In this document: positions 38,001 to 47,539 of the stretch, piece after piece | How the letters are laid out: each line of letters opens with the position of its first letter | Position numbering within the stretch: position 1 is the stretch's first letter | Source: Amoebophrya sp. A120 | Taxonomy: Eukaryota; Sar; Dinophyceae; Syndiniales; Amoebophryaceae | Assembly (NCBI GenBank): GCA_905178155.1 | Contig: CAJINV010000002.1 | Coordinates: 3,663,838-3,727,837, forward strand | Reading direction: 5' to 3' | DNA: 64,000 bases | Program-made: the position numbers and the translations under genes | The notes under the pieces: generated by a model | Told to the model about the DNA's origin: nothing | Databases searched by the model: none | Seen by the model: only the letters and a program-made list of their open reading frames with translations

Positions 38001-40113
38001 ACGACCTCTATCACCAGTGCGCCGTCGCGGATGTCAACGCGTGGCGGGTTACGCATTGCAAAAGTGTCGTACTTGTACCAATTGCGGATACGCATGACAA
38101 ATCTGCCTCCCAAGGTGAGTCAGCTTCAGCATGACAAACTTCATTTCTCATTTTGAGAGAATTTGTAATGCAATTTGTACTTAGCACGATGCTTTTGTAA
38201 AAATGCATACGAGTGCAAAGGCAACAGAACGAGCAGGACGTTCTGATCCACCCCACGTGCCGCGGACGGTACCGCGAACTTCTCCTCGCTCTGATATCCC
38301 AAGGAAAAGCGTCTCCACCCCAAAGTTGCCATGCAGATTTGCAATTACAGGACCATTTGTAATGCGCATCCATATGCTGAGGGGCATTTCCAATCGACCG
38401 TGTTCTAGCATTTGTAATTATGCTGTCATCAGGATCAGGAGAAGTAGATGTTTTTGTGATGCAGCTGTCCTTGAGAAACTGCCGTACAACACAGAGAGGA
38501 ACTTGTCATGCGTGACCCCCAAAACTTCTGAATTTGTGTAAACCAAATGATCCCCATCTTCACTGTGGGGTGGGAATGTTTTTCCACAGGATATCTGATC
38601 AGCCGCAGTTTGCAGTGCCGCGACGGGCTGCAGCGGTACTCCATCGCGACTTCTAGTGCGGACACTGCATCATTCCTCAAGAACCCTCGGGAAAGTGATA
38701 GTACGGGAAAAGACGACGGTGTCAAGCAAACCCCCGCGGTTGTGAATGAACAAGCAGAAGTGCCGGGGTCTGCCGCAGCGCCCGTTGTCTCTGCTCGCAC
38801 TGCGGAGAAAACCTTTTTCCCACACCAAAAACCCGACGTGACAAACACCTACGCTGCAGAAAAGTACACGCGTATCATGTAATTTTCAGCATTGATTTTC
38901 GGCATTAATGCCGTGCCGCCTGTGAAGTGATGTCGCATGACAAAAAAGCATCTGCCTAGATAGAAGTTGTCTCTTGTGCATCTTTAGGTTTGTAGTGCCG
39001 CGCTTTTTTTCTGGTATGGATGATGTACTTTTCCCTACCATAGGTTTTTCATGACTAAAAATTCCTTCGTCCGAGCATCCGCGAGCAACTACAACCTGAC
39101 GCCTTTATTCTAAGGAAAAACGTCCTCACCCCAGACTTGTCATGCAAATCTGCATGCCACAAAAGTTTCTCACGTGGAACCCCGTGAGAAGCATTTTCTA
39201 GGCGTGTTTTGGAATTTGTGATGCTAGAACCAGCCTGATATAAGAGATCTGTGATGCTTCTGAACTAGCCAAACAGGATGACACTGCGAGGGAAAACTTG
39301 TCATGCGAAACAAGCAAACACAAAGCTGGTTAATTAGTCTAGCAGATTCCCCATCTTGACTCCGGTGTGGGGACGTTTTTCTTCAGGATAGCCTTTGGAA
39401 GCGAACCTGTTCTACAACTACGCATTGCAAATCTAACCGATCAAAATCTAGAAATCTGTATTGCAAGAGCGCACAAGAAACTCCATTTTTGTCGTGTCAC
39501 ACTGTTGATCTGACGAGAAGATTGTGCCCAAGGAGCTTTAGCATCTTCGAGATCGAGGGCCAACTTGTGTTGCATGAGGATGAGCACTCACGCATCCAAG
39601 TGGACCAAGCTGCATGAAAAAATGATTGCTCTGTGAACGTGGTTCCACGCCACTTCCTAGAAGTAGATCTACTTCCATTTGCAATGGATGCCAACGCGTG
39701 CGATCTGATTCCATTGCCTGACCTGAACCTTTTCGCGGGCATATCAAATGCAAAAATGTCTGGGTCTGGAAGGTTGGAATTTGTGATGCTAGCTTTGGAC
39801 TCTCAAAAAATCTGTATTGCATGACCAGCAAGAGGCGTCTAGTTTGTGCTACGCGGGGAGGGCGTTTGTCATGCGGAGTAGGCATCAGGAAGGGTTCTAA
39901 AAGTCTGTTATGGTAGGGCATGCATCACACACAATCCTGAGTCATGCAAAACATGCATGACAAGGCTCAGAATCTTCCAGACCTAGACATTCTTGCATTT
40001 GATAGGGCAAGCGGTACGACAACGTGTGCTTCATTTTCAGCTTCACCAGGCTCAGCTGCGATGAGCATTTTTTTAGGCACTATAAAAGCAAGTCCTCGCG
40101 CTCGAGGAATTAA
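29001..40113 (+). CDS. Long multi-exon putative glycosyltransferase (DUF7796-like)
   Basis: 24 exons, about 1,730 residues, from ATG 29001 (ATG ATG) to TAA 40111-40113. The start is basic-hydrophobic (RLMLRRVLLVVTTQRVLL), possibly a signal anchor. Motifs resemble the glycosyltransferase-like DUF7796 group: CGVCLIGKTQSPLN with NLLEPLNYADLFLVSP (29255-29370), HYDYLALGRLDLLWLTPHV (32850 on) and FDQGDAMGLTDWYQICSRDY across the 34299 junction. Between them lie low-complexity Ser/Thr/Glu inserts. The family match is from memory of motif spacing, so function is tentative. Almost every exon is bounded by introners; one intron (38879-39043) is GT-AG. Exon lengths run from 23 to about 890 bp. Confidence 0.
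29395..29614 (+). mobile_element. Family E introner
   Basis: 220 bp, flanks CATCG and TACCG (3/5). Removal joins RVVDAI to VKNGHECV in frame. Confidence 0.
30072..30350 (+). mobile_element. Family C introner
   Basis: 279 bp, perfect duplication CTTCC. Removal joins KLLEAS to LGRIMYGW. The next exon is about 34 bp. Confidence 0.
30390..30643 (+). mobile_element. Family A introner
   Basis: 254 bp, perfect duplication CGACC. Removal joins GWKPDP to SKVKIYPIG in frame. Confidence 0.
30793..31052 (+). mobile_element. Family A introner
   Basis: 260 bp, perfect duplication CAGTA. Removal joins FGLGSS to TPYGVNWDD in frame. Confidence 0.
31944..32154 (+). mobile_element. Family D introner
   Basis: 211 bp, perfect duplication CACGA. 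Removal joins REYSLH to EELLAFFND. The next exon is about 35 bp. Confidence 0.
32195..32722 (+). mobile_element. Family A introner carrying a nested insert
   Basis: 528 bp instead of ~264. Flanks AAACA and AAAGA (4/5). Removal joins FNDPEN to IVPVPWNGAY in frame. The extra sequence lies in the middle of the element. Confidence 0.
32347..32637 (+). other. Nested insert with hairpin
   Basis: Sequence absent from other family A copies. It contains a 9-bp perfect inverted repeat (CTCTAACGG 32519-32527 with CCGTTAGAG 32550-32558) and a C-run at about 32567-32579. No open frame or recognised RNA family. Confidence 0.
33054..33270 (+). mobile_element. Family D introner
   Basis: 217 bp, flanks TGCAG and CGCAG (4/5). 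Removal joins DQVPALQ to GYRSSTPL in frame. Confidence 0.
33815..33986 (+). mobile_element. Family G introner (single copy here)
   Basis: 172 bp. The 5' arm TATCCCACAGAAAAAATCTG is mirrored by a 3' arm ending TTTCTCTGGGATA. Perfect duplication GTGCA. Removal joins RYLHDVVH to GTKDLTTG in frame. Confidence 0.
34299..34562 (+). mobile_element. Family A introner
   Basis: 264 bp, perfect duplication GCTCG. Removal joins DWYQICS to RDYADILT in frame. Confidence 0.
34751..34982 (+). mobile_element. Family A introner, internally shortened
   Basis: 232 bp, about 30 bp shorter than typical A copies. Perfect duplication GCGAA. Removal joins ATTRACE to ADRTKEKL in frame. Confidence 0.
35033..35356 (+). 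mobile_element. Family I introner
   Basis: 324 bp. The 5' arm contains AAAGATCCCCCCTCCCCATA, complementary to a 3' arm ending TTTTTCATTTTGATA. Perfect duplication ACCCC. Removal joins ARMLDP to PLSFPDQQ in frame. Confidence 0.
35783..35979 (+). mobile_element. Family C introner, shortened
   Basis: 197 bp compared with the usual 256-303. Perfect duplication GAGCA. Removal joins FNSELS to MYLRNSTS in frame. Confidence 0.
36210..36519 (+). mobile_element. Family I introner
   Basis: 310 bp, second copy of family I, with perfect duplication AGCAA. Removal joins LSLTAA to TPLISGAR in frame. Confidence 0.
36603..36741 (+). mobile_element. Family C introner, short with ragged 3' end
   Basis: About 140 bp. 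The 5' arm is TATCCTGTGCAAATAAAGCG; the 3' arm has a small insertion and ends GCAGGATCA, not GGATA. No clean duplication of GCTAA follows, so the exact join to DEHATEEG is uncertain by a codon or two. Confidence 0.
37025..37289 (+). mobile_element. Family A introner
   Basis: 265 bp, perfect duplication CCTAG. Removal joins QQRNNL to ALRYNRAW in frame. Confidence 0.
37393..37628 (+). mobile_element. Family D introner
   Basis: 236 bp, flanks CTTCT and CTGCC (3/5). Removal joins PSTRPS to DAKIQDHP in frame. Confidence 0.
37713..37983 (+). mobile_element. Family A introner
   Basis: 271 bp, perfect duplication TTACG. Removal joins FTQSNFY to GNSYNDLY in frame. Confidence 0.
38050..38209 (+). mobile_element. 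Family B introner
   Basis: 160 bp, flanks CGGGT and CGAGT (4/5). Removal joins VNAWRV to QRQQNEQD in frame. Confidence 0.
38295..38593 (+). mobile_element. Family C introner
   Basis: 299 bp, perfect duplication TCTGA. Removal joins ELLLAL to ISRSLQCR in frame. Confidence 0.
38879..39043 (+). other. Canonical GT-AG intron
   Basis: Starts GTAATTTTCAGC and ends CCCTACCATAG. Phase 2; joins EKYTRI-M to FFMTKNSF. The TAA just inside it looks like the gene end until the intron is removed. Confidence 0.
39106..39390 (+). mobile_element. Family C introner
   Basis: 285 bp, perfect duplication GCCTT. Removal joins NYNLTPL to EANLFYN. The exon to its right is only about 23 bp long. Confidence 0.
39419..39690 (+). 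mobile_element. Introner-like element, diverged family
   Basis: 272 bp. The 5' end TACGCATTGCAAATC pairs with the 3' end ATTTGCAATGGATG, and the GTCTGGG core of family A is absent. Flanks ACAAC and CCAAC (4/5). Removal joins NLFYN to ACDLIPLP in frame. Confidence 0.
39742..40004 (+). mobile_element. Family A introner
   Basis: 263 bp, perfect duplication GGGCA. Removal joins LNLFAG to KRYDNVCF and the final exon, which ends SKSSRSRN and TAA. Confidence 0.
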
Positions 40114-40230
40114 AAAGTGGAAGTGTGCAAGTCGCATATTTTAGACTTTTGCAAAGTGGAAATGACAGTCTGTAAACCTGACGCTTTCTAGCTGCACCAC
40201 GCAGTTTGCTCGTCGTCTTTTTTCCATGCA

Positions 40231-40602
40231 ATGTTGCATGCAAATACAACCACCACCAGCGCTTTGCTTTTACCGTGCATAATTCTCCGGTCGGTCCCAA
40301 GTTATGAGGAAGAGCAGGAAGAAATAAATGAAAGGGAAAACGAGAAAATCAGCCAAAATGTTGACAAAGGCGAGATGGACAAAAATGAACAAATAACAAC
40401 GCATTCTGCAAACCGGTTGCTGCACGAGAAGAAAAAATATCAATCGCCAGCGGCTAAACGGAGCCGATACATCGCAGATTGTTTCTGTGACAATGGATTG
40501 ATCTGTTTGACGAGACAATATCCCACATTGAACATGCTTCTTGAATCCATGATCGAGAAAAATATCTTCCTTATGGTTAACTCCAAAGGGGCCGTGCGCT
40601 AA
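40231..40602 (+). CDS. Possible small ORF, unrecognised
   Basis: 123 residues from ATG 40231, lying 118 bp beyond the end of the long glycosyltransferase-like gene. The middle is Glu/Lys/Asn-rich, followed by RYIADCFCDNGLICL and a hydrophobic tail. No domain, introner or intron signals. It may be a real short gene or chance reading in 3' flanking DNA; confidence is low. Confidence 0.
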   Translation: MLHANTTTTSALLLPCIILRSVPSYEEEQEEINERENEKISQNVDKGEMDKNEQITTHSANRLLHEKKKYQSPAAKRSRYIADCFCDNGLICLTRQYPTLNMLLESMIEKNIFLMVNSKGAVR

Positions 40603-43217
40603 TTCATATTCTCGAGCAATTCAAGTGAATTTCGAAAGTTTGAAGTTTTGAAATTTCAGGAGCAGTCTGGCACTGCTATATTCTGTTCCAAAACAACATT
40701 GCAAAAACGTAAATTAAATATACGAACTCCCCTGCTTCTTCCTTCCTTACCGTGGTGCCGCGAACATTTCTGCTCCGAAATTTTCTTCCCTACGATGCCG
40801 CTCGTCCGAGGGGGTGTGGGTACTTCGCGATGCAAGGCGTCACTTCAGCAAGTCGCTCATGCGCAGCCCGGCTCTGTCACTCGGTTCGCAGAAAAAAAGA
40901 AACCGAAAAGGCTGCTTTGCTCGCTCTAAGTCGGCGTCGAAAGATGGCGAGAACCGCGCACGCAGTAGGCTTCGTGGCAGCGCAACTGACCCAGAGCAGT
41001 TGTCACTTTGTTCAGGCCGTTCCAGATTTTTTTCGCCAAAACCAAACAAAGTTCGAAAACAGGAAAACTAGTTTCTAGGTTGTCGCAGTCTCTATCTTCT
41101 TGGTATTGTGATCGTGCGCCACATCTCGAAGCCCATAGTGGCTATCTGCTCGCGAGCCCTTGGCTGGCTCATGAAGTGCGAACTCTTCCAGCCGTTATCG
41201 ATTTGGCACTAGCCTTACGATGCCATAACATCACTCGAAGAGATTTGATATGAAGAGCGTAGTAGCCATTGAGCCGATGACGTCGCGTTACATCTAGAAG
41301 ACGAGGCAAAACAACCACGGGCCGAACCACATGGAGGATATCCAGCATGCGGGTGGGCCACTCGTTTAGGGTATAAACGAATATCTAGGCGGTGCTTCTC
41401 GATAAAACGAAACTTATAGCGGGCCACTGCTATTGGCAAAATATACCGGCTTGTCGTAAATGATTCCTTTCCTAACTCCCTCTCTTAGTGCCTGGAACGA
41501 TTCCTCTCGACGTGAAGTCGGAATCGGGCCACAATATTAAAGCGCTAGAGCTAAGTCCTGGGCCCCGCGACAGAAAATCTGGAGCGTGGACAGAGAAATC
41601 GAAACACGAAAACAAGGTAAATAAAACAGGCGAAAAAATGAATAAAAGTTCGAAGGCTTGGACACCCAAATCCCTTTGTGACAGGTAGCATTGGAGGCGC
41701 CGCCCGACACGAAGCAAAAACAGGGCCCAACTGGAAAATTGTTTTGGCGAGATTTTGTTTTGGTTTTATCCGGGGGGCTATAAATCGCTAAAATTGATCA
41801 AAACTGTACCTACGGCCCCAGCTATAGGTTGTAACTAACTTCACCATACCTGTAGTCGACCCACTTCGGAGGCTTCTCTTCGTGTGAATACAAGCAGACC
41901 GGCACTGTCTACTTGCAGGAGCTCCGACGAGCATTGCGTCATCAAATCAGTTCATAGCCTCTAAAAGTCCTCTTTTGTTTTGTCGAATGAGCTAGGTTGC
42001 TCTAAAGTGGGTGAATCCAGATGAAAGAAGGGCGGGTCATAGGGTAGAGAGGTATAAATATAAACTCTCGAAGTTCTAGTTCAAGTGCCAGGGTTGCCAC
42101 GTATCAACTTCGTCTCTTGCTGTTCAGAAATTTGACCGCAATCGGTCTGATCACATCAGCGAGGAAACAAATAGATACGGGCCCCCCCTGAAGAATAAGG
42201 AGTTCGTCGGGAAACAGTCCACAACAACACCCTGAGAAAGAGGCGCTGCGGACGAAAATATCTAGATCAAAACGCTCGAAACAGGGCAGCCTGGTAAAAG
42301 ACCACGGTGGGAATCTGTAATGACGACGATTTAGACATGGCTTGTAACTGTAAACGACAGCAGGGATAGCTGCTGGCACAGAGGGAGCAAAACTGGGAGT
42401 GCCGCTGCGTTTCGCATCTCAAATAAACAAAACAAGAGAAAGCTGGGCGAGCCTTTGGCCGCACCGCCGCACCATGACATACTATATGACTAACTTGCTG
42501 TCGGGTAAAGTTCTAGTCTTAGATAGAAGCTCCGGAAATTTTTGTCAAGCATCTATACACAAAACCAGCAGAGGAGACCGGGTCTGTGGTCGCTCGAATG
42601 AAAATAGACAGGAGCTGTAGAAGGGCAATGGTAGTCGTGCTGACGAAGAAAAGCCAGCAACGTCAGTTCCGGTCTGAATAGAGGAGATCTACCCTATGCT
42701 GTTTGATATTCATTGCAATTTTTGTCGCTTATATTGTCTGAAGCATAAATTATGTAAATACTTCTTTCTTAGTACTGGTTTAAGGTCTTGATCGGAAAGG
42801 AAGAAAACCGAACCACTTCTGCTTCCGCCCGGGCCAGCGCTCGAGGATGCTCGACCACGCCGGCGGAAAGAAGTTGCACAAAAGAGGGATAGTTGCTGAT
42901 TGCTGGGCCTGCTGAATGCAGACGCAACCACATCCATAAGCTTCGAGTTCTATCGGAGAAAGAGGTAAAGATTGCAAACAGAAGTTCTAGACGCACATTA
43001 TATTAAAAGTTTTGGCTACTGACGCAGAGCATCGAGCTGCTGCTGTCGCAGTTTGAGTCTTTCCATCGGTTGAAAGTGTTGCGTTCGTTGCTAGATATCA
43101 AGATTGTAAATTACTAGTGTTGCGTTTTTTGTATAATCTGATAGAAACAGGTCAACCCGATTCCATTTTGGCTCTCAGACCAAACAAAATTTTTAATCAC
43201 GATTTCAACCACCCCAC
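40603..43217. other. Convergent intergenic region
   Basis: The plus-strand block ends and the minus-strand block begins here, so the flanking genes are tail to tail. Only short frames without coding character; no introner of families A-E, tRNA, rRNA or snRNA was recognised. Composition is intermediate. Confidence 0.
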
Positions 43218-45772
43218 CTAGAAGGCCGCGCCCTTCTTCAATCCCTTCGGCTGGCCGAAGTTCGCACCAGCGTTGTTCTGCGCGGCCGGGTTCCGCAGGG
43301 TAGCCTGCTGATGGGCCGCGGTGTACAAGTCCGCGTTCTCGCGCTGGCAGTCGCGCATCCACACGCACTCCGGATTCAACTTCTGCACCTCCAGACCGTC
43401 GAGGATGAAGATCCGCTTCTTCAACTTCCACTCCTTGCGGAAGTTCTCGATCTGCGAGAGTATGCTATGCAAAAATTCTACACACTGCACCAAACTGCAG
43501 CGCGCATGACAAGTTAGCTACTTTCGAAATTCCCGTGTGGAGATGCGTTTTGCATTTTCTTTTGCTGTAGTTTGTGTGCTTGTGTGTAGGATCTTGCAAA
43601 ACATAGCGACCGTAGCATTGGCGCTGGTTTTCAAATTCGTGAGCTTCTGTTTGATCTGGTCCATCTCGGTGGAGAGGATCTTGATCTGGTACTTCTCGAC
43701 GCAGGACCCGAGATGCAGCATGGCGCCGTGGTGACCCTGCTCTAAAACCTTCTGCGCGTTCGTAGCCGCAGTACACAGGTCGTTCAACTGGGATTCATAT
43801 GCGTTGCAAATGCGTCGCACTTTACATAAAATGCATGACAAATGCCCCCCAAGAAAAAACGAAATGCAAATTTGTCATGCAGATTCAATCAAGGAGAAGC
43901 AGGCTGCTCATGCTTGGGCAACATTTACTAAGAGTAAGAGGGCGACAAATTTGCAATGCGTATCTCGGTCGGGTTGGTGACGCAGGTCAAGATCGTCTTC
44001 GTGTGGGCGCCGATGTAGCCCCGGGAAACAGCCTTCGCAGCCTTGACGAAACGCAAAGCCTGCTGATCCACCGGCCCGTTCACGTGACCCAGCAAAGTGC
44101 TGCACTTCGCGACGTAGGACTCCCACTCGATCTGCATCCCGTCGTTGATTTCCAGCGACAGCTGTTTTTCCAGACCAGCAGCTTTCAGGTTCGGAAAGAT
44201 GTTGTTGAACTCCAGGTTGAGGATGTGGCATTTCACATGCCCGCGGTCACCGTTGATCATCCGCATGACGGTAGCACACTCCGCATCGATTTGGTTCATC
44301 GCCTGGTACAACGGGTCCGACAGGTAGGGCCGCAACCGGGTGATCCGGGCCCGCCGGTCGGCCATGGAGCACAAGGTCAACGCCTTCTCATCCGTGGAAA
44401 CCGCCCGGACAATCTCGGACACCTTGTACGCAAACCGCTTCGACTCGGCCCGCTCCGCTGCGGAGGGCGCGGGCTGCTGGTTGTTCGCCACTTTGCGGAG
44501 CAGGTTGATGTGGGACGCTCGGTCCTCCACGGTTGCTTTCTTGACGGCAAAGGGACTCAACTTCATCAAGAGGCGGTAGACTACAGATTCTTTGTCCTTC
44601 GTCGGGTCGCCCAGGTACTGCAACACCTCGCGCTTCAAATCCGCGCCGGAGTAGGTTGTCATCTTTTCGTATACGGTGTCGAGCTTGTCCTGGAGGTTGG
44701 GGAAGTTCAACAACCTGTGTGTTGGTTTTGGGTTTGTTTTTCAATCACTGCGAAAGAGAAGGCAAGATATTCTATGTTGATCTGAAGCTGCATGACAAAT
44801 TCGAACATCGAAAAAACAACAGCGACAAAAATTCGCATCTATCACAAGTTCCCGAAATCGCAAGACCGCGTCGATTCATGCAAGACATTGTAAATATTAT
44901 ACCACGTCAAGATGTCATCCAAGGTCTCAAACTCGGGCTTCGGTTCGAAATTGATAACCACCGTCTTCGCGAGTTTCTTCACCTCCTCCTCGGCCATTTC
45001 TTTGTCGTAGTTGACGATCTCCTCCTCGCTCTTCACCGTGCCATCCGTGTTGTAGGAACGCTTGGACCGGCAAGCCTCTCTGTATGGACGCACAAATTGC
45101 CTCTCGACTGAAAAAAAAACGCCAATTTTATCGGCCAGATGCATTACAAGTTCTGCCATGTTCGTTCGCTTCCTTTTGGGACTTGCATAGCTGCCCACTC
45201 ATGCCACACTCACCTTTTTTTTTTGGTCGAGAGGAATTAATGCTTCTGTTTGTGCATAGGACGATGGACTTGAAGGTCAACATGTGCAGCGCAGACTTGT
45301 CGTCGTCGCTAAACGGGAAATCGGGCCACTCGTCCTCCAGCAACTTGCTCATCGCGCACAACGACGGCCAGGACAGCGACTTGTCGATCAGTTCGTCCCC
45401 ACGGCCCAACACCAGCTTCAAAGTGTTGGCATCCCACGACGCCACATGCTCCGGGCGGGTTTCCTTCAGCGCGGTGTGAAATTTTTTCAGGTTCTCCGCC
45501 TCGATCAGCTTGTTCGCTTTCCCCTGGGCGTTGGCGTCATGGACCTGACCGGAGGAGACTGCCGCGACCGCAGCGCGGAGCGGGGCAGAGTCGAGGGAGT
45601 TGTTCAGATAATCGCGACGGATGTTGCTGATGTTGTACAGCTTCTTACGCACGTAGGCCCGGGCCTCGCGCTTAACATCGGTGTCATCGATCGGGAGGCC
45701 GCAGTCGTCCTTGAACTTGTTCGTCGTGGGGGTAGTGTCCTGCTTCTGCAGCTTCTTTTTCGTGGGCCCCAT
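43218..45772 (-). CDS. Unrecognised 5-exon protein
   Basis: Starts at ATG 45772 (MGPTKKKLQKQDTTPT) and stops at TAG 43220-43218, about 590 residues. Exons: 45772-45259, 45082-44903, 44714-43963, 43797-43606, 43460-43218, with the 5-bp flanks shared. The sequence is helical and charged (YRLLMKLSPFAVKKATVED; LLRKVANNQQPAPSAAERAE; ILSTEMDQIKQKLTNLKT), without signal peptide or membrane segment, and ends in a Gln/Asn/Gly tail (NAGANFGQPKGLKKGAAF). I recognise no family. Three introns are introner-like and one is GT-AG. Splicing all four gives one uninterrupted frame, which supports a functional gene. Confidence 0.
43461..43605 (-). mobile_element. Introner-like element, diverged
   Basis: About 145 bp. 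On the minus strand it starts TATGTTTTGCAAGATCC and ends in a GAATTTTTGCATA-type arm with a doubled GCATA. Weak duplication (GTCGC and CTCTC). Removal joins SANATVA to QIENFRKE in frame. Confidence 0.
43798..43962 (-). mobile_element. Introner-like element, diverged
   Basis: 165 bp. The arms are TACGCATTGCAAAT and ATTTGCAACGCATA without the family A core. The target duplication has decayed. Removal joins CVTNPTE to TQLNDLCT in frame. Confidence 0.
44715..44902 (-). other. Canonical GT-AG intron
   Basis: On the minus strand it starts GTATAATATT and ends CAACACACAG. Joins LDDILTW to LLNFPNLQ in frame. Confidence 0.
45083..45258 (-). mobile_element. Introner-like element, diverged
   Basis: 176 bp. 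Arms TATGCACAAACAG and TTTGTGCGTCCATA. No visible duplication. Removal with 5 flanking bases joins LTFKSIV to QACRSKRS in frame. Confidence 0.
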
Positions 45773-46839
45773 GATGTTTGGTAGCACACTGCAACACAAA
45801 CAAACTGTTCGTGCGGATCAGGTGGCTGCGGTGAAGTTGCTCGTCGCGAATGCGTTCCGTATTCACGTTTGGGCTATTGCGTGCAACAACCTGCGGTCTT
45901 GGTCTTCTCTTCAGTTGTGTACAACAGAGGAGCAGGGAGGTTGCTCACTCGTCGTGCTTGTGTTGAGGTGTTGGCTAGCGTACACCTACGTCCCGAAAAA
46001 AAAACTGCAGTGTTGTGTAGTTGGAATCTGTGCAGATGAAAGGATGGATGCCTTCCACTCGAGGTTTTTTCCCCCTTCAGTTTTGTCTAGCCGAGCGACA
46101 ACAAGGTGCTAACACAGGTCAAAATATTCTTTGGTCGAGGACTACAGTTCTCAGATAGAAGGGTGGGGGGCTGACGAGCGAGACTTTATCTGCTGCTTTG
46201 CTGTTTTGCATTTGCTGTCACCATTTCTTCTGAAGACAAACATCGATCATGATTACAGTGCCCCTCCCTCTCGAAATTCAGCTGGAACCTTCAAAAAAAC
46301 TGCGCTGCGTTTTCACATCTCACAAACAACTACACGACGCGACTGCGACTGCGCACTTCCGGGCAGGTCGTTGCGAAAGATGCTGTTCAAAATACTGTTA
46401 ACAAAATTCGAAAAAACACAGATAGGACGCGCTCCAAATGCAAATGAATCCAAAACGAGGCGGCTATCACTCACACACTACAAGTAGCTGTTGCCCACGT
46501 CTAGGGCGCAAAAAAAAAATCCGACAAGGGAACCACAATAGGGGGCGACACAGGGAAGCCCCCTATTCCCGTCTGGAGTATCCCTCTGGCCCGTGACCTC
46601 TACCGAGGGAAGGGAGGGCGCCTGAGAATATGCTGGCAAAAAAAATAAATGTAGGCAAAAAACGCTCTGTCTCCGCCCGCTAATGAAAAAACGAAACAAC
46701 TCTTACAAGATTGGAAATTGGGGCCGCTGCTGAGGACAAGCAACAAAATAAAATGGGCCACACGGTGGTAACACACAGACACACCGAAAAAGGGCCCGCT
46801 ACCCTCGCACAGCTACGACGGGTGAAGGCGATCACCCTC
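45773..46839. other. Upstream intergenic region
   Basis: About 1.1 kb upstream of the minus-strand gene. Contains T-rich and A-rich tracts and no convincing frame, RNA gene or introner. Confidence 0.
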
Positions 46840-47400
46840 CTCACACCGCCATGAAGCTGCCCAACCGGGGCGGGCAAGCAGGGCAACAGGGCGGTCGGAA
46901 AAAATTCGCGCCACCAAGAGCGGACACAGCGGGGCCATGGACCAGTGCCCGACCCGAAAAGCCGACGCGTCCCGCCCCCCAACGGCCCTGCAGAACGGCC
47001 CGGCACACTGCCCACGAAAGAGGCAACACGCTCGAAGGGCAGTCGGGCCGGGTTCATCGTGTGTTCGGTCTCTCTTTGCAGGACCAGCGGGCAGCGGGGT
47101 TCCCGGCAAATGGTTAGGGGAAAGGAACAAAATCGCGCGCGCGCAGCGCGCGCGATTTTTTTTTTTTCCATAGCGGAAAGCGCGCGCCGCATGGCGCGAT
47201 TTTTTATTTTCAAACCAGAGGCGCGACCGCTCTGTCTGCCCCCGCCCTGTAAAGAGAAAGGCCGGCGGAGACAAGCCAACCTTGGCGGCCCAGGTAGGTA
47301 GCGCGCCCGCTTGCCCGGGCTGGGCAAAATCGCAGCGGCAAAAAAACATCGCGCGGGCCGCAGCGACGACCCGCGGATTCCCAGCCCAAATCATAGACTT
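46840..47400. other. GC-rich island, probably noncoding
   Basis: Very GC-rich with overlapping frames on both strands caused by composition. Contains the long CG palindrome at 47129-47159. No sequence identity with the other GC island (22400-23640) is obvious by eye. Confidence 0.
47129..47159. repeat. Perfect CG-rich palindrome followed by T-run
   Basis: 14-bp arms AAAATCGCGCGCGC and GCGCGCGCGATTTT separated by GCA, then an uninterrupted T-run to 47167. It can form a very stable hairpin or left-handed DNA. Confidence 0.
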
Positions 47401-47539
47401 CTGACGGCAATCGCGAATTTCTAGCGGCGATCAAGCAATTCTAGCGGCGATCAAGCAATTCTAGCGGCAATCAAGCAATTCTAGCGGCAATCAAGGATTT
47501 CTAGCGGCAATCAAGATATTCCAGCGGAAATCAAGACAT
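47400..47539. repeat. Tandem repeat, 20-bp unit, seven copies
   Basis: Unit TCTAGCGGCAATCAAGCAAT with variation mainly in the last six bases; exactly 20-bp spacing at 47400, 47420 through 47520. The outer copies are the most diverged. It is followed by a degenerate GGTCATAAATC-type repeat to about 47585. No spacers, so not CRISPR. Confidence 0.

Noticed and set aside
38873-39042. Another introner starting TATCATG
   Set aside because: No matching 5-bp flanks, and removal gives a stop. A GT-AG intron at 38879-39043 joins the exons cleanly.
41255-41285. Dinoflagellate spliced-leader RNA gene
   Set aside because: GTAGCCATTGAGCC only loosely resembles the leader and lacks the conserved remainder and donor site.
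46680-47394. Minus-strand frames of about 200 residues
   Set aside because: Same compositional effect. Pro/Arg/Gly-rich and overlapping in more than one frame, and broken by the CG palindrome.
47400-47539. CRISPR array
   Set aside because: Units abut without spacers and the organism is eukaryotic. It is a tandem repeat.
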